Origin: Pogonophryne albipinna
Taxonomy: Eukaryota; Chordata; Actinopteri; Perciformes; Artedidraconidae
Direction: 5' to 3'
DNA length: 64,000 nt
Assembly (NCBI GenBank): GCA_028583405.1
Contig: CM053256.1
Location: forward strand, 9,822,994 to 9,886,993
How positions within the stretch are numbered: position 1 is the stretch's first letter; every line of letters starts with the position of its first letter. A program made the position numbers and the translations under genes. The notes beneath the pieces are model-generated. The model was given only the letters and a program-made list of their open reading frames with translations, made no database searches and was not told where the DNA came from. This document shows positions 35,409 to 60,735 of this stretch, piece by piece.

Positions 35409-38400
35409 ATGCGGATTTTTCTCCCTTTGCTGTGTGCCCTGTTCGCCACACCGGTCCACGGTATTTTCGACGGGACCTGTCCCAAAAAAGGTAAGCTACC
35501 AGATTTCATTTATACAGCCAAAAAAACATGTTGTAGGTATCGGTGAGACGTCAAAAACAGTGTGGTAAATACTTTGAAAAGTGGAACATTTTACTAACTC
35601 ACTAACTAACCTTTTTAGTGTTAAAAGCAATGTGTGTGTGTTTTTGTTTGCTAACATCAATGTAACCCACAGGAGCTCTTGAGACTGTCATTATGTGTTG
35701 ATTTGATTTTGATAAGATTAAACAGATTAAACTGAACTCTGTAGCAGTCTGCTTTGATTTCACTTGAGCATAAAGTGCATTGATTAGCAAAACTTTTATT
35801 TATTTGACAGGTCGATTTCAGATCACATTTACAGAACACGAACATATTTATAAATCATTCAATCTACACTACTCTTAATTGTTTTAGACTTATTAATACG
35901 TTTGAGTTTTCTTCAGAAGTTTTTTTTCTAAATTAAGGGAATCTAACTATTAGCAGCATGTACCAATAATTGTGTTGCCAACACTCTGCACACCAATCTG
36001 CACTATAAATGTGCTTTCACAATGTGCTTGTTAAGCTGGACTCAAACTGGAGGAAGGAGGGGATGTAGTTGGTTTTACTTTTTTAAACATATCTTCACTC
36101 AAATTATCCTAATTGCTGATCAGGCAAATTCAATGTTATAATCTAAATATATAAACCTAAACACTGCTCATACATTAGTGAATTTGCTTTTCTGCCTTGT
36201 CTGTATAGCTTCTATTCTAAAATATCTGATTTACAGGCAAAAGGCAAACAAATCAGAGATAAAGGACAAGAGTGTGCTTGTACTAAAAGGGCAATGAACT
36301 ACTCTCGTATTTGTGTTACGTCCCCACTAAGGTCTAGGGGACCTGGAGACAATAACACACAACAACCAATACAAATGAGGGAGTCAGCGTAAAGGTTGAC
36401 AAAAGGTTTATTTCTTGTAACCCTTGAACTGAACAGAAATTGAAGAGAAATACTCTGTGTGTGAGGAGGAGTCAAAGGAGATTGTGCCACCAAAATAAAC
36501 ATGCATAACAAAACTAGGCCTATCTCTACATATATCCTTTGAAACCAAAACAGAAATCCTCACGAACTAAACTACTCAGAATTGGACAAAACAGAATACA
36601 GGGGTGGCAACAATCCACTAACCTAGTGTGTCTAAACATTAGTTATCTACCTGATGAGAAATGTACAGGGTACCCCAGACTTACCTAACTCCTCCACCTC
36701 TCAACACACACACTTTCACAAAGGTCAGAGAAAACAAAGAGAATGAGTTGCTAAACACTGCAGTCGAGTTCAATCTGGAGGCTTTACACACACAGATACA
36801 GAATAGCCTTTCTGAAGGAGCAAATGACTGAGTTTGAGAGCAATCACAAAATCTGCATAATTAGGGGGTGTCAGAGATGTAAATGCAAAATATGACCCGA
36901 TACATGATCAGGGACAGAAAAAGAAACCATAAAGAAAAGACACTTTAAAAGAGGAAGTTCAAAAGGAGTTAGTAGTTTTAGTTATGCAACAATGCATCCT
37001 ATCTTTGCTGTGCAAACCAATACTCATGGCAGAAGCACTTTTTTTATGTGCAAAAGATAAAGGAAGCCCTGAGAGGCAATTAAGTAGAAATCTGCAAATC
37101 TATTTTTAAGACAGATCCAAATGATTTTCTCTTCTTTGTTAATAGCTGAGGCACAGGTATACAAATAGTTTTCATTGCTCCATGCACTCTGTTAGATGTA
37201 TTTTGTTTTAGCAAATTCCTGTTATGTAGGGTAGGGCGTATCAAGATAAAGTATGTAATTTGTAATAAAAAAAAAGGATTAAAGTAAAAACAAAAGAAAG
37301 GAGAACATCTTACTGATGCACTTTAGCCTAGACTATTACAACAACACACAGGAAAAAAGTACCCTGCAAATGTTCTTTCCTCAAATTTAGATTGTCCTGG
37401 CCAAACATTTCCCCCCTGCTCTGAAGTCTGAAAATAATTTTGATCAGACTTAAAAGGAAAAACGATGGTTTCGTTTTTCGCATTTGCCTCTCAGGGCTTC
37501 CGTAAAGCAAGTTCAGACATTCACAATTCAAGACAGCCAGCACACAGAGTAGTTTATATTAGCTCTGTAATCGTGTTTTTGTTTGTTTTTTTGCAGACCC
37601 TCCCCCTGGTGTGTTGGTTTTATATCAAGGCAGTAAATTGGTTTTGAGCTGCAGCGGTCATGTGGAAGCGGATGGAGTAAAGGTCAGAGGAGGGAGTTCT
37701 TCTGATGAAAATCAAACCTCTGTTAACAATACAAGCAACACTGAAGCTTTGATGAAAAGTGCCAAACCTACTGTGGAGAATACTGTGGGTGAAGGATACC
37801 ACTCTAACACGACTGAGGCAGGAGAAAGCAAGAGCCTTAAACATTCAGCAATAGCTTACACAGCTTCTCCGAGCACTCCCACGGTCTGGGAGACTGGAGA
37901 TTATGAGGAGGAGGAGGAGGGTGAGGATGGGAGCAGAGTAACAAGGAGCATGAAGCCGAGACTACAGTGGAAGTGGAACGGGAGGATCGTGGGAAAAGGA
38001 GACAGGGACTGGGGTGGAATCGGCTTTGAGAGGAGAGGGTCTTCACTGTCTCTGTCCTCAGTGAGACTGTCGGACTCCGGCAGGTTCACGTGTTACCACA
38101 GAGGCAGAGAGAGGTTCTCCCTAAAGGTCAAGGTCGCAGGTAGGTCACAACATCAATGAAGCTGTAACGGATGATTGAAGTTATCGAGTGTCAATTTTAT
38201 CCATGCCATATTTGTCCTTCCATTTGTCTTAATTGAGAAAACAAAACGAAAAGTGTAACCTTAGTGGCGGTTTTCTGTACACAATACAGTGTGAGTAAGA
38301 CATTGCAACATGGCATACTTTCTGCATAAGTATGTAAGGTCAATTATTTAAAACATCTTTAAATAGGTTTTTGGTTTTGCTTCTCTTTTTATTTTCCCTT

Positions 38401-41400
38401 TTGATGGGTACTTTTTTGCTTTTGCTTCTTGGTTTTACACAAGTCTAATGTTGGACTCTGGGAATTATTCATTCTAGCTGAGCAGAAATAGTATTACATA
38501 TAGTTTAATTTTATACATTTTAGTTTTAGCGTACCAGCAGATGAGGGGATTAACCATATTTTTGATGAACATATAATTAGGAAACAATTAACTGACTGAA
38601 TGACTTGAATAATGTACAATATCATTGCCCCTCTTCTGTTAGATCCTCCAGAGACCCCCCAGCTGTCGTGCTACAAAAAGTCCCCCAGCAGTAAGATTCG
38701 CTGTGAGTGGGCCCCTCAGAAGCCCTTCACTATCTTCCCTAACTGCTCCCTCTTCCTCAGTAAAAGGTAAAGACACTTACAGTATAATGTCATATTGAAT
38801 AACTTATACATGTGTGAGAAAATAGTAAAGTTTATATTTAGACCCTGTATCACCTAACTCATACATGTCAAACTCAAGGCCCGGGGGCCAAATCCGGCCC
38901 ATGGTGGTCCAAGATGAGATACCAAGTATCTGGCTTGAACTAGCATCACAGCAGCAAACTGAGTTTAAATGGATGTGTCCTTCTTGCACTTTTTTTCTTG
39001 CAACAATGACAACAATGCAACAATGAAAGATGTAATCATAAGAAATGACTCCGGAAAAGAAAGGAATGCATGCAACTGATTTTTCATTTATTTAATGTTT
39101 AATGTTGTTTTTATAGGCAATTATTTCAGCTTGTTAGTTCCAGGTTTAATATGTGCACTAAGTAGTTTCAATAAGTTTTGCAATAAACATTGAACCAGTC
39201 CGGCCCTCGACTAGTACCGATTTTTAAATGTTGGCCCACTGTGTTTAGAGTTTGACACCCCTGACCTAACCTGTAGATCTCATTAGCTGTGTAAGCAGGT
39301 CCCTATACACATATGATGAGCTATAAATAATCGGAATGTATCCCTTTTGGAGATCTTTTCAAGTGATATCCACAGTAATAATTGGTATCATTCTTTAATC
39401 TATTAGAATAAGATTAAAGGTTAACCAGAAATGGGGACACTTTATGATGAAAGTATATATACTTTCATCATAAAGTGTCCCCATTTCTGGTTGCTGTCCA
39501 ACCATTTGAAACAGTTGAAGCGAAAGTGCTTTGAGGAGTTTCGGAGTAGGCACTGAATGAAGTAACAAATTAAATAAAAATCCTAAATGGAATGAAAATA
39601 AGGTTAAAGTTGAATTTCCAAACCATTATAAGCAGCGTTACACTGTGTAGATTCACCAGCTACCAATTACTTCACATTGGATGATGTTAAACCACAGCAA
39701 AACAAAAGTTTCATAATACCACAGGAAGTTGTGTTATTTATGTCTTTATATCTTATGTGTGTGTGAAACTGTTTTTTTTCTTTCCTTCTTTTACATTTTT
39801 TGCTCGCAGCGCCACAAAGTCCTTTCTTCATTTGCAGTGCTCATACTCCTCTAAGCACTCCCGCTGTTGGTGTGCTCTGGATCACAATGACGACGAGCTG
39901 AGAAGCAATTACATGGCCTACTTGTGCGTCACAAGCATGGCAGGCAACGCCACCAGCTCCTTGCTTTCATTCATGCCTCTGAGCATATGTAGGTTTGTGT
40001 GTGTCAACGCAATATGTGTTTTTGGTGAAATGTATGGGTAATTAAAGCACTCATTCTATTCCTTCCTGCTCCTTCAGTGAAGCCTGACCCTCCATCAGAG
40101 GTGTCAGTTCGACAGGAGGAGGGACAGGAGATGAGGATAACGGTCACCTGGAGTTTTCCGATCTCTTGGAAGTCTCAAGACAGCTTTTATAAACTAATCT
40201 ACGAGATCAAATACCGACCTCTCAAGTCCTTTGATCATTGGCAGGTGCATGCTAGAGTTTTTTTCATATGTTGTGTGTTTGTTTGCTTGCTACAGTTTAG
40301 TAGATCAATATACTGTTAGCCTTCTGGCCTTAAACAAGTTAACACTCAGGTGAAGACATTGTTTATTTATCTGGGTTTTTTTCTGTAATTGGCTTTTTAG
40401 ATACAGATGATTAAGGGCACACGCTCATATACTATAAGGGATGCAATGCCTGGTGTTGAATACCTCATACAGCTCAGGACTAGGGAAGAGTATGATGGTC
40501 ACTGGAGTGACTGGAGCACACCCGTCTATGAAAGCAGCTGGACAGGTAAACACACACACACATCCACACGTAGGAATAAAAGCATTGAGTCAAACCATTT
40601 CAAAATGAGATCCTCCCATTAGCTGATACGGAAAATCCTGGGACGCAAGTGAGCATTTTTTTATTTTTTTTGCCAGGATAATTGTTCATATTTGAGGAAG
40701 AGACGCTTTCCCAGTTCAATTTTTCGTTTTTCCCACCTGTGAAAACAGCCAACATATCAATATACTGTATATACCTTGTGTTAAGAGTGCATGAAACTCA
40801 CCTAAGAAGACGACCTGATTGCTTTAAGTCTTTTTGGAACAAGCGGTGGTGAACTTCAGCCTCACCTGCCAGCTGCTTTTTACACTTTGTCACCTTGGCT
40901 TTAGTTATAAACACAGAAGAGAAAAATAAAATAGATCAGACAACAACAAAAAAATACCTTAAATGTTCATTTTCTCACTTGCCTCTCTGGCTGCTACAGT
41001 ATAAACTGAGGCTATTGTGTGGATGTTAGTTGTCTTCTCTTAGAGGAAACGTATGATATCATGATAACATATTGCTTCAGAAACATGGAAGTGGTGCTAA
41101 TTAGGTGGACCTGTAAATCATTGTCCTTTCTCGCTTCATTAATACTTGATCCTCCCTGGAAACAAAAGAAGTTAGGACAACCCGTAGGAAAGCTTCCCGT
41201 TTCCTTCCTTTAAAGTTGTACATACTTTCACCTCTTTCCGTCATGTTTTTTATCCCTCTGAATAAGTGAACTCTTTGTACACAGCTTGAGTGCAGTATTA
41301 TGGATCCTGGATACATGTAGTGTTGACATTATTTAAAAAGAATATATGCTTTTTCAAATTAAATAAACCCCATTAAATTCAATTGAACCATGCAACTTTT

Positions 41401-42700
41401 GACATCGAAGTGAAACTCTTAAGAAAAGTTTTTATCGGGATATTCTCTAACATCCTTCTGTTCTTTTAACTTGAAATCCTTCATTATCTATTTGATATGT
41501 CTGACTTTTTTGGGGAATGCACTGCAATAATGCACTCTACAGTACAATATGTTTTTCTGATTTCATCTGTATCGATGTTTCTCTCCTCAGCAAAACGGTC
41601 AGTGGAGTATGAGGATCTCACTGCCACAACGGTAACAGTCTAAATGTGTCTTTTGATCATGCTCTCCTAACACTTTGATGCTTACAGTTGTTGTCCTGCC
41701 TCCAGTATCTCACACCGTCTCTTATGTTACCTTCTCTAACAGTTTTCAGTATACAATGAAGGCTCTGGTGCAGATGAGGATCTGTCTGATGGTAAGAAAT
41801 ATAGCAGAAAGTAAAATATGTTTTTAATTAGCTTATTGTGTTTGGGAGAAAGAGAGGAGGGGGGCTGAGAGAGTGAGAGGAAGGGAACTCTAAAATGTTG
41901 TTAGTGTTGAAAACCCCCTGTGCCCCACTGGGTTTCAACAGGAAGCCATGTCTTCATAATAACTAAGGCACGACAGCGAAACAAGCCACAGGAAGCATGG
42001 CTCAACACACCTATCTCACACACATACATTTAGTTCCACCAAAACGTACTTGCATGTATGTTATTGATCTCCATTTGGATTTCTCACAGTCTTCCCGTCT
42101 TTCCTGCAGTTCCTGAACCTGTGCAAGGTGGAGACGAGGGGTCACATCACATCCTGTGGATCTCCTGTGGTTCATTTGCTTTCTTGTTGGTCATTTTGGC
42201 TCTTTTCATATTCAGGTAATGAATATATATTTAAAATAGTTGTTCCTACTGTAAAACAAACATGGATACATTTATAACAAAAGCTAAATAATCCCAAATG
42301 GATGGGAGTCATTTGATTTAAAACTTCAGCAAATCCTTTCACAGTTTTTTTTCCCCACTTCAGACACAGGGACAGGTTCATGTCTAAACTCAAGAGTATG
42401 AGTGTTAGCACCCCGTATGGTGACTCTCCACGGCCTGCACCCTCCACTCAAACACCTCCAGAAGGACATGCTCTGGTGACCTTTGCCCCTCCTTGTAACA
42501 AAGAACCCCCACCGAGCGAAATGGAAGAAAGTAAAGAAGAAAATGAAGAAGAAAGTAAAGAAGAAAATGAAGAAGAAAGTAAAGAAGAAAGTAAAGAAGA
42601 AAGTAAAGAAGAAAGTGAAGAAGAAAAGCAGCGCCTGAAGGAGAGGATAGACGCCTTGCATTTCAACAACTCAAGTTATTTCTTTCTCCAAAGGGATTGA
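35409..42700 (+). CDS. il6r: Interleukin-6 receptor subunit alpha
   Basis: Membrane receptor that binds IL-6 and presents it to gp130 (IL6ST). Exons: 35409-35490, 37597-38139, 38643-38766, 39810-39988, 40078-40244, 40401-40545, 41591-41631, 41743-41791, 42110-42215, 42364-42700; all phases join, 590 codons. Signal peptide about 1-18; Ig-like domain in exon 2 (LSCSG ... DSGRFTCY); cytokine-receptor domain 1 opening with PPETPQLSCYKKSP, closely like human PPEEPQLSCFRKSP; domain 2 ending in WSDWS at 400-404; short stalk exons; one transmembrane helix about 458-478; ~110-residue tail ending SSYFFLQRD, comparable to human DYFFPR. Two oddities are an ~85-residue acidic insertion in the Ig domain and an E/K/S repeat in the tail. 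It lies directly after atp8b2, as in mammals. Confidence 0.95.
36314..37060. other. il6r intron 1, possible LTR remnant
   Basis: A segment beginning TGTTACGTCCCCACTAAGG looks like the end of an LTR in reverse orientation, and a ttatttcttgtaaccc stretch follows, but no partner, target duplication or coding domain is visible. The rest of the intron shows nothing recognisable. Confidence 0.3.
38860..39263. mobile_element. Short non-autonomous hAT (MITE) in il6r intron 3
   Basis: The 404-bp segment has ends CATACATGTCAAACTC and GAGTTTGACACCCCTG, the common Charlie-like hAT end, with rich GGCC motifs (caaggcccgggggccaaatc) inside the left end. Flanks are ACCTAACT (38852-38859) and ACCTAACC (39264-39271), an 8-bp target duplication with one mismatch. 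Confidence 0.85.
39423..39492. repeat. Perfect 70-bp palindrome
   Basis: Two 35-base arms, 39423-39457 and 39458-39492, are exact reverse complements with no spacer; the centre is ...gtata|tatac.... It lies in il6r intron 3. Confidence 0.97.
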
Positions 42701-44307
42701 TGAACAGGCAAAAGGGGAATAAACAATCCATATCCAGTGTGATATATTATGGAAAGGATAATGGACTTAAAACGTTGATGGTTCTCCAATGAGCTTGTTT
42801 TTGCAATCAAACTCAGCTTGTATTTTTCTATTTCTATATGATGCCTTGAATACCTCTGAAAGACTTTTATTTGTTGTATTTGTCATATGAAGAGCAGTAA
42901 AGCTACTCTCTCATTTATCTATGGCAATTGAAAGACCTGATAAAACAGCAGGCTATGTCGTCTAATTCTAAAGCTATATGTTGTAGGACCAACTCCTGTT
43001 CTGTTGGTATACACTTTTATTAAGCTTTATCGACTATATTACTTGCTTCATGTCTTTTCAGTTTCCACATATTTTTTTACAAGATTTTTAAAAGCGATTG
43101 CAAAATGGTGGGATGTGATGTTTTATTTTATTTTTGAAGAAATATGGTCTGATGACCGGAAAAAGGTTATGGCATACAAGTATCAATTCAGTCAGCTGCA
43201 GAACTGTTTACGTGTTTAGGAATATTTTAAGCACAATATAAATCAATATAACACAGGGCTAAAAGTGATTTATTATTTAGATGTCTCTGCACTAAAATAT
43301 AGTTTTAAGACATGTGGTTATATGCTTCTATCAAGCATGGGAAAACTGTACACATTACACAGAGAGGAGGAGGGACAGAGTTTTTATTCAGGCCCAGAGG
43401 CTCATTTTAGCCTTGAGGCCCCAAATAGCAGCTGAATACTGCCATGCTGGGATACTGAAAGTCAAAAAGCATTTTTAAATAGTTTTCAGTCTCAATATAC
43501 TGAAGCTAGAACAGTTCCCTAATCACCCAGCCTCTTAAATGTTTTCTTTAGGCAAACCCATCCTATAGGACTTGTTGTGGTGTTATTTAAAAAGTTGAAT
43601 GGTGACTGTCAGTGTTGAAACCACACTTCAGCTGCCATGGTGTTTTACTGCAATATTACAGCTGACATAACACTGCAGTTTTCATATGATGTATTTCTGA
43701 AACCGACAGAAAAGAGAGAACAAAAAAACAGTCACCCTGAAGGTGCTTGAGTTTCCAAAAAATGATTAAATAGCACAAATGAATGTTGTCCTGATGGACT
43801 ACAAGTTAAAGACATATTAGAAAGACTGTCAAGAAACAATACACACATTTATCCCCATGGTTGCTCATTCTATAATGTTGAATTGTGTATATTAACTGTG
43901 ATTGATAAAAGTAAAATGCAACCCAAAGTCCTGTACAATACAAACCCCACAACCCCTCCTCCACACAGAAAGCGATACATTACTTTTTGGTTAATAACAC
44001 TCATACAACAATAATTACAGCATTTATTAATAATAAAATAAAAATCCCATAAATCTTCAGCGAGGATACAACAGTCTGTCCTTGTATTGAAAAGGGTGGG
44101 TGACTGAAAACTCACACATTTGCAGAAATGTTAGTCCTTTTTTTGTCTTCTGCTGCCGCCTAGCGGACGCAGCCGTTAGTTGTTGGAGGTTGTTTCCATA
44201 GTAACAGTTGTTAGCAGCAGCCATGTCAGTAACAGGTGGACAGATCTGAGCGTGACATGGCTCCGGTCTGTAAGGTGATACATTAGACCAACATTTGTAG
44301 AGAAAAT
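42701..44307. other. il6r 3' UTR and intergenic region before riiad1
   Basis: An AATAAA occurs at 42718-42723, only 18 bases after the stop, so a later signal is probably used. The remainder is AT-rich without exons. The 150 bases before 44308 are more GC-rich and probably hold the riiad1 promoter. Confidence 0.45.
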
Positions 44308-45771
<1,464 letters not shown>

Positions 45772-46546
45772 AACACACTCAACAGTCACAGTGCTTCCCC
45801 TTTGTGCCTTCTCTGTTCAGAGCAACACATGTATGGACTCTATCTTTAGTCAAAACAAAGACAGAAATACATTTACGTTAGTCCACTTGATAGCGTTATT
45901 GTCCGATTCCACATCATACACATGCAGGAAGCCAACAGATGGGGAAGATGCTAACTGCATTTCCTAATAAGAGTGATTAAAAGGTTAATGAGGAGAGGAT
46001 GTCCTGTGGGTCTCACACATACGTTACACTGTGCTGTTGGCCACATCACCAATATGATTAGGAAGGGAAATATCAAGGCTGAATTTTGTGTTTACTGCTT
46101 TCAACAACTATTTCACCAGAACTATCTATGTGGCCTGCGTTGTGGGCACACAGCTGTTATAGTCCGCATTGATCTGGATATGGGCCAGTCAACACTGATT
46201 TATTTCACCTAAATATTTCATGATGATGCTGCAGTTTTCGTCTTTCTAATTTAGAAATCTGTCTTAAAGTCTTTCTCTTGTGTTTTTACATCTCTTGTTC
46301 ATTTTTTAAACATATGTTCGTGTTTGTGCCATTGAAAGTAAGGAAAAGGAAAAGTTATAGATTGCAAAAAGTGAACACTTTATGGAATTTTTCTTTCAGA
46401 TAAATGTGTGTGTGTTCTATTCAACTCCACCGTTTCACCTAATCCTACTTCTACAACGACCTTAATATTCAAATGTGCTCGGTTTCGGTTGTCACGGCTC
46501 TGTATTCAGGAGCTTGTGTTTGCCCACTTGCTTTATGGATTGTGTA

Positions 46547-46552
46547 AATAAA
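46547..46552 (+). terminator. Polyadenylation signal, riiad1
   Basis: AATAAA in tgtgtaaataaagcctttac, about 780 bases after the stop. Confidence 0.6.
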
Positions 46553-46591
46553 GCCTTTACTGTGCGGTTACCTTTCCTTTGTTTCATTTAA

Positions 46592-48612
46592 CCTCTTAAG
46601 CCCTGAGCCTGTTTTTCAGGTTTCAGGCTCGAAAATGCCACTAACACAACAAAGACTATATCTTCACTTCTAAAAGGGGTAAATTAATCATCTTTTCTCT
46701 CAAAGCAAGGTTACATCTGTGAGTTGGATGTAGAAGTGTCAGAATCAATATAGATGTTTTTATTTTAAAGTAAATTCAGATGGAACATAGTAAAAACATG
46801 TAAATTCTAATGTCCGCCTAAAAAATACCCATTACTTATAGTAAAAACCACCCTTGAATGATGGGTTAGTAGACTAAAAGCTTTAGGAATCCAAACTATA
46901 ACATATAATAAGTACCCTGTATCAAGATTGATGCAAAACAAGTTAAATTTGACCTTTTTAGAGAAGTTTAGAAAAATAAAGTCCAGGCGGACTCACCTCT
47001 GGGTAATTTGGGAACCATCAGTTCCATTTGAACTTTTTCACTGTAAAAATCATTTTATTACTTTGAATTTTCACTATAGGTATTCATTCCATCCAAATAC
47101 AACTGTTGTGAAAAAAATAAAAAATAAAAATAAAATATAAGAACATACTCTGTTATCCTCTTAGGCAAGGCAAGTTTATTTATATAGCACTTATAGGCCC
47201 CACGGACCGAAATCGCGTCATTTGCAGGAAACAACGTCTAAGGAACCTTACTATTTAATAAACTATGAATAATTTATATCCATATAACGGGAAAAAACTC
47301 ATTTAACTGATCTTTTTCATTTATTTTTTCAAAAAAAACACAATACTAACAGTGAGCATCTGAATTAGCCCCGAGCGAAAAATGCTAACCTATTACTGCA
47401 CCGAAAATCACTCCTAGCTCCCTTATTACTTATCCTAGCTCCCTTATTACTTATCCTAGCTGCACATCCAACACATCGTTTTTGATCGTAAAGACACAGA
47501 ATCTAACGGTGCCCACCTCAACACTGAAAGATACAAACTTGCGACGTTATCAACAAAAACGTACATCAAAACAAGTGGAGTTAGGTACTAGCATGCGCTA
47601 GGCTAATGGCTTACCTTCGTCTTTGCCTGGTCTAAACTGGTCTTCAATGGCATTAAAACGATAAAAACGATGATGTAGTTAATCCATAGGTTAATATCCA
47701 ATGTGGCTGTGTCCCCTTTGAAATGTTCTGATAATCTATAAGCAATAAAACTGCAATTCCGTTATCTGCTGTCCGCTCTGGGCTCCGTGCGCTCTGGGTC
47801 CTGCTGTAATGCCTGCTGTGAGTAGTAAACAATAAATGAAGCCGCCTGCGTAAAGTACTTAAACTGGCTGGCATTCTTTATACTTTACGCAGGACCATAT
47901 CTCTGGAACCCATTGGTCGATTCGTGTGATTTACACCTTTTTCTTAACCATCAGAACCAATAGAATCGATGGGCAGTTCCCAAATCAACGTAAACATTAC
48001 CATAGCGGACGTAATAGAGAAACGGACAAAGCATATCTAAAAGTGCACGCCTGGACGGCGAAACTTTATACCCAGTAGATTGCCATAAATATGATGAAGG
48101 ATTATCAGTCAAAATTTCTACGTGACACAAAGACATTGGATTAACCTTGAGCGGCGTTTTTATTCCGGTGAACACAACTTTTGATCACAAATCAAAAAAG
48201 GTAAAACGAAATTTTTATAATATTTTTGAAACCGGATGTTGTTTACTTTCTCTTTTCTGGCTGATAGCTCCGCAATTCGGGGTCCTACAGTGATGATATT
48301 ACATGTGTGGAATCTGTGGAGTCTCTTGTTTGTGCAGTTACGATAAGTAATAAGGGCATTTCTACCGTGAGTGCTGTGTAAAATCCGTTAGCATTAGTTA
48401 GCATTTTTTCGCTCCATGCTAATTCAAAGGCTTTGTATTACTCTTGTGTTTCTTTTAGCTAAAAATGGTTCACATTGTCAGTTAGCGGAGTTTATTAGCG
48501 TTAAAAGGGTATGGAACATTAATAGTTTCATAAATGTTAAGAAGCCCTGAGACATAGTCTCATAAAAAAACGGTGGGAGGGGTCCCCTGGGGGGACCCTC
48601 GGGCTTAAGAGG
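46592..48612. mobile_element. piggyBac-like element, non-autonomous
   Basis: The 12-bp perfect inverted ends CCTCTTAAGCCC (46592-46603) and GGGCTTAAGAGG (48601-48612) are each bordered by TTAA (46588-46591 and 48613-48616), the piggyBac target duplication. The 2021-bp interior has no transposase-length frame. It includes a ggcaaggcaagtttatttatatagcac repeat at 47164-47192 and a 26-bp tandem repeat (tcctagctcccttattactta) at 47412-47461. Confidence 0.75.
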
Positions 48613-48902
48613 TTAAACTCTTTATATGGTTGTTGTTTGTGGTTTTATAAGTGTGTCCATCTTTTCCTGCTTTCATTTAAAATAATGTTTAATCTGACGA
48701 ATTATCAGAACATCCAATCATACAACCTCCAAAATAAATGTACAAATGTGCATCTGATCTCAACTCAATCCTATGTGATCTATTGTCAGCTTGGAGTGTC
48801 TGATTTGTTCTGTTTTTTAAAACATTAAAATAGGAGCTGCAATGACGGTGTGTTCAATTCATGAATAATGCATAATGCTTTTCGGTTTCTCTCTCTCATG
48901 AG

Positions 48903-48904
<2 letters not shown>

Positions 48905-48980
<76 letters not shown>
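48905..48980. repeat. (AC)n microsatellite
   Basis: About 38 AC units in the region between riiad1 and the mesothelin-like gene. Confidence 0.95.
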
Positions 48981-48982
<2 letters not shown>

Positions 48983-49214
48983 CTTCTCTTAAAAGCACGC
49001 ACCTGCTTTGCCTCAGTTGAGGACAGGTAACCATTGAGCCAACCCACATCAGACAGGATAGAGAGGACGAGGAACATCTCTCCCTTTTCTCTAAATCTTG
49101 TTTTTTTTTGTTGATTCTGAAATCTGCCTGGGAGCTGACATAGATTTGGTAAGTAAAAACAAATGTATATATTATTTATGAATTTCGTTTTTCGTTTCCT
49201 TTGAGAGACATAAC

Positions 49215-49325
49215 TCAAAGGTTTCAAAGGTTTTAATGTCGTATGCACATAAGCTACAGTGTAGAAATGGCAATGAAAATCTTATGACCCGAGCTCCTCC
49301 AACGATGCAACATATATAATAAAAT
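49215..49325 (-). repeat. Dispersed repeat, inverted partner of 59575-59690
   Basis: Sequence from caaaggttttaatgtcgtat through gtagaaatggcaatgaaaat and cctccaacgatgcaacatat is matched in reverse complement at 59575-59690. Confidence 0.8.
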
Positions 49326-49349
49326 ACAAATGAAAAATAATGCAAGAAG

Positions 49350-49560
49350 TCTATATCAGATAAGATATTACTTTATTGATCCCAATTTGGGAAATGTTTG
49401 TGTTGCAGCAGCATAAAAAGACATGGCATATACAATACACATTAAAAAACAAGAAATAAACAAGAAAGTAGAAAATATACATGTTGAATTTACAAATTAA
49501 CAATGATATAAAGCAAGGTATATAAGTATGTGACAGATAGAATATTAAATATATACGTTA
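49350..49560. repeat. Dispersed fish repeat ('ctttattgatcccaatttggga' family)
   Basis: Same family as 868-1030, including the following gttgcagcagcat and an AT-rich tail. Confidence 0.6.
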
Positions 49561-50256
49561 ACCCTGGATTGCAAACTTATTACGTTGAAGCTGTGACATT
49601 TCTGTTACATTTATACTACACTTATTTTTGTATGTTTTAATAGTTATTTTTTAATCCTTGATGAAAGATTTAGAGCTATGATTACCAAGCAAAATAATAA
49701 TATTGCATTACAATCTTTAGTGTAATATTTGTTAACTCTAACAATGCCTTGTCGTCATTTGGCACATTTAATGAGAAGTCAAATTAAGGGGAAGTATACA
49801 AATGGAGTCAAAATCGCATCATGCTATGCGTGATAGTTATCACCAATGCGTGAGAAAGAGAAATGAGGAACATAACGTTTAAGTGAGTGCAGCAGAAGTG
49901 ATCGAGTAAGAGGGGAGAAAGAGAGGAACATCTTGTAAATTACCAAACATGTTTTTCACAGCATGCCATTCTCTGAAGTCCAATAAGCTTCCCTGAGGAG
50001 GAGAAACACAAGTGGTAACTACATCACAAATCCTCAAAGGAGGAAATCAGAAAACTGGAGGGGGAGTCATGGAGACAGGTTCCATAACAAAGAGAGACAT
50101 AATTACAAAACCCATTAACCTACTGTTTAGGGGAAAAAAATTATCACCACAAAGTACAAGGAGTTCAAACGATTCCCTTTTAATATTTGTTCCTATTAAT
50201 GCTCTCATTGAATTGTTTACTTGCGTTCAACAGACAGGCTGGCAGGTCTTTTCACC

Positions 50257-60735
<10,479 letters not shown>

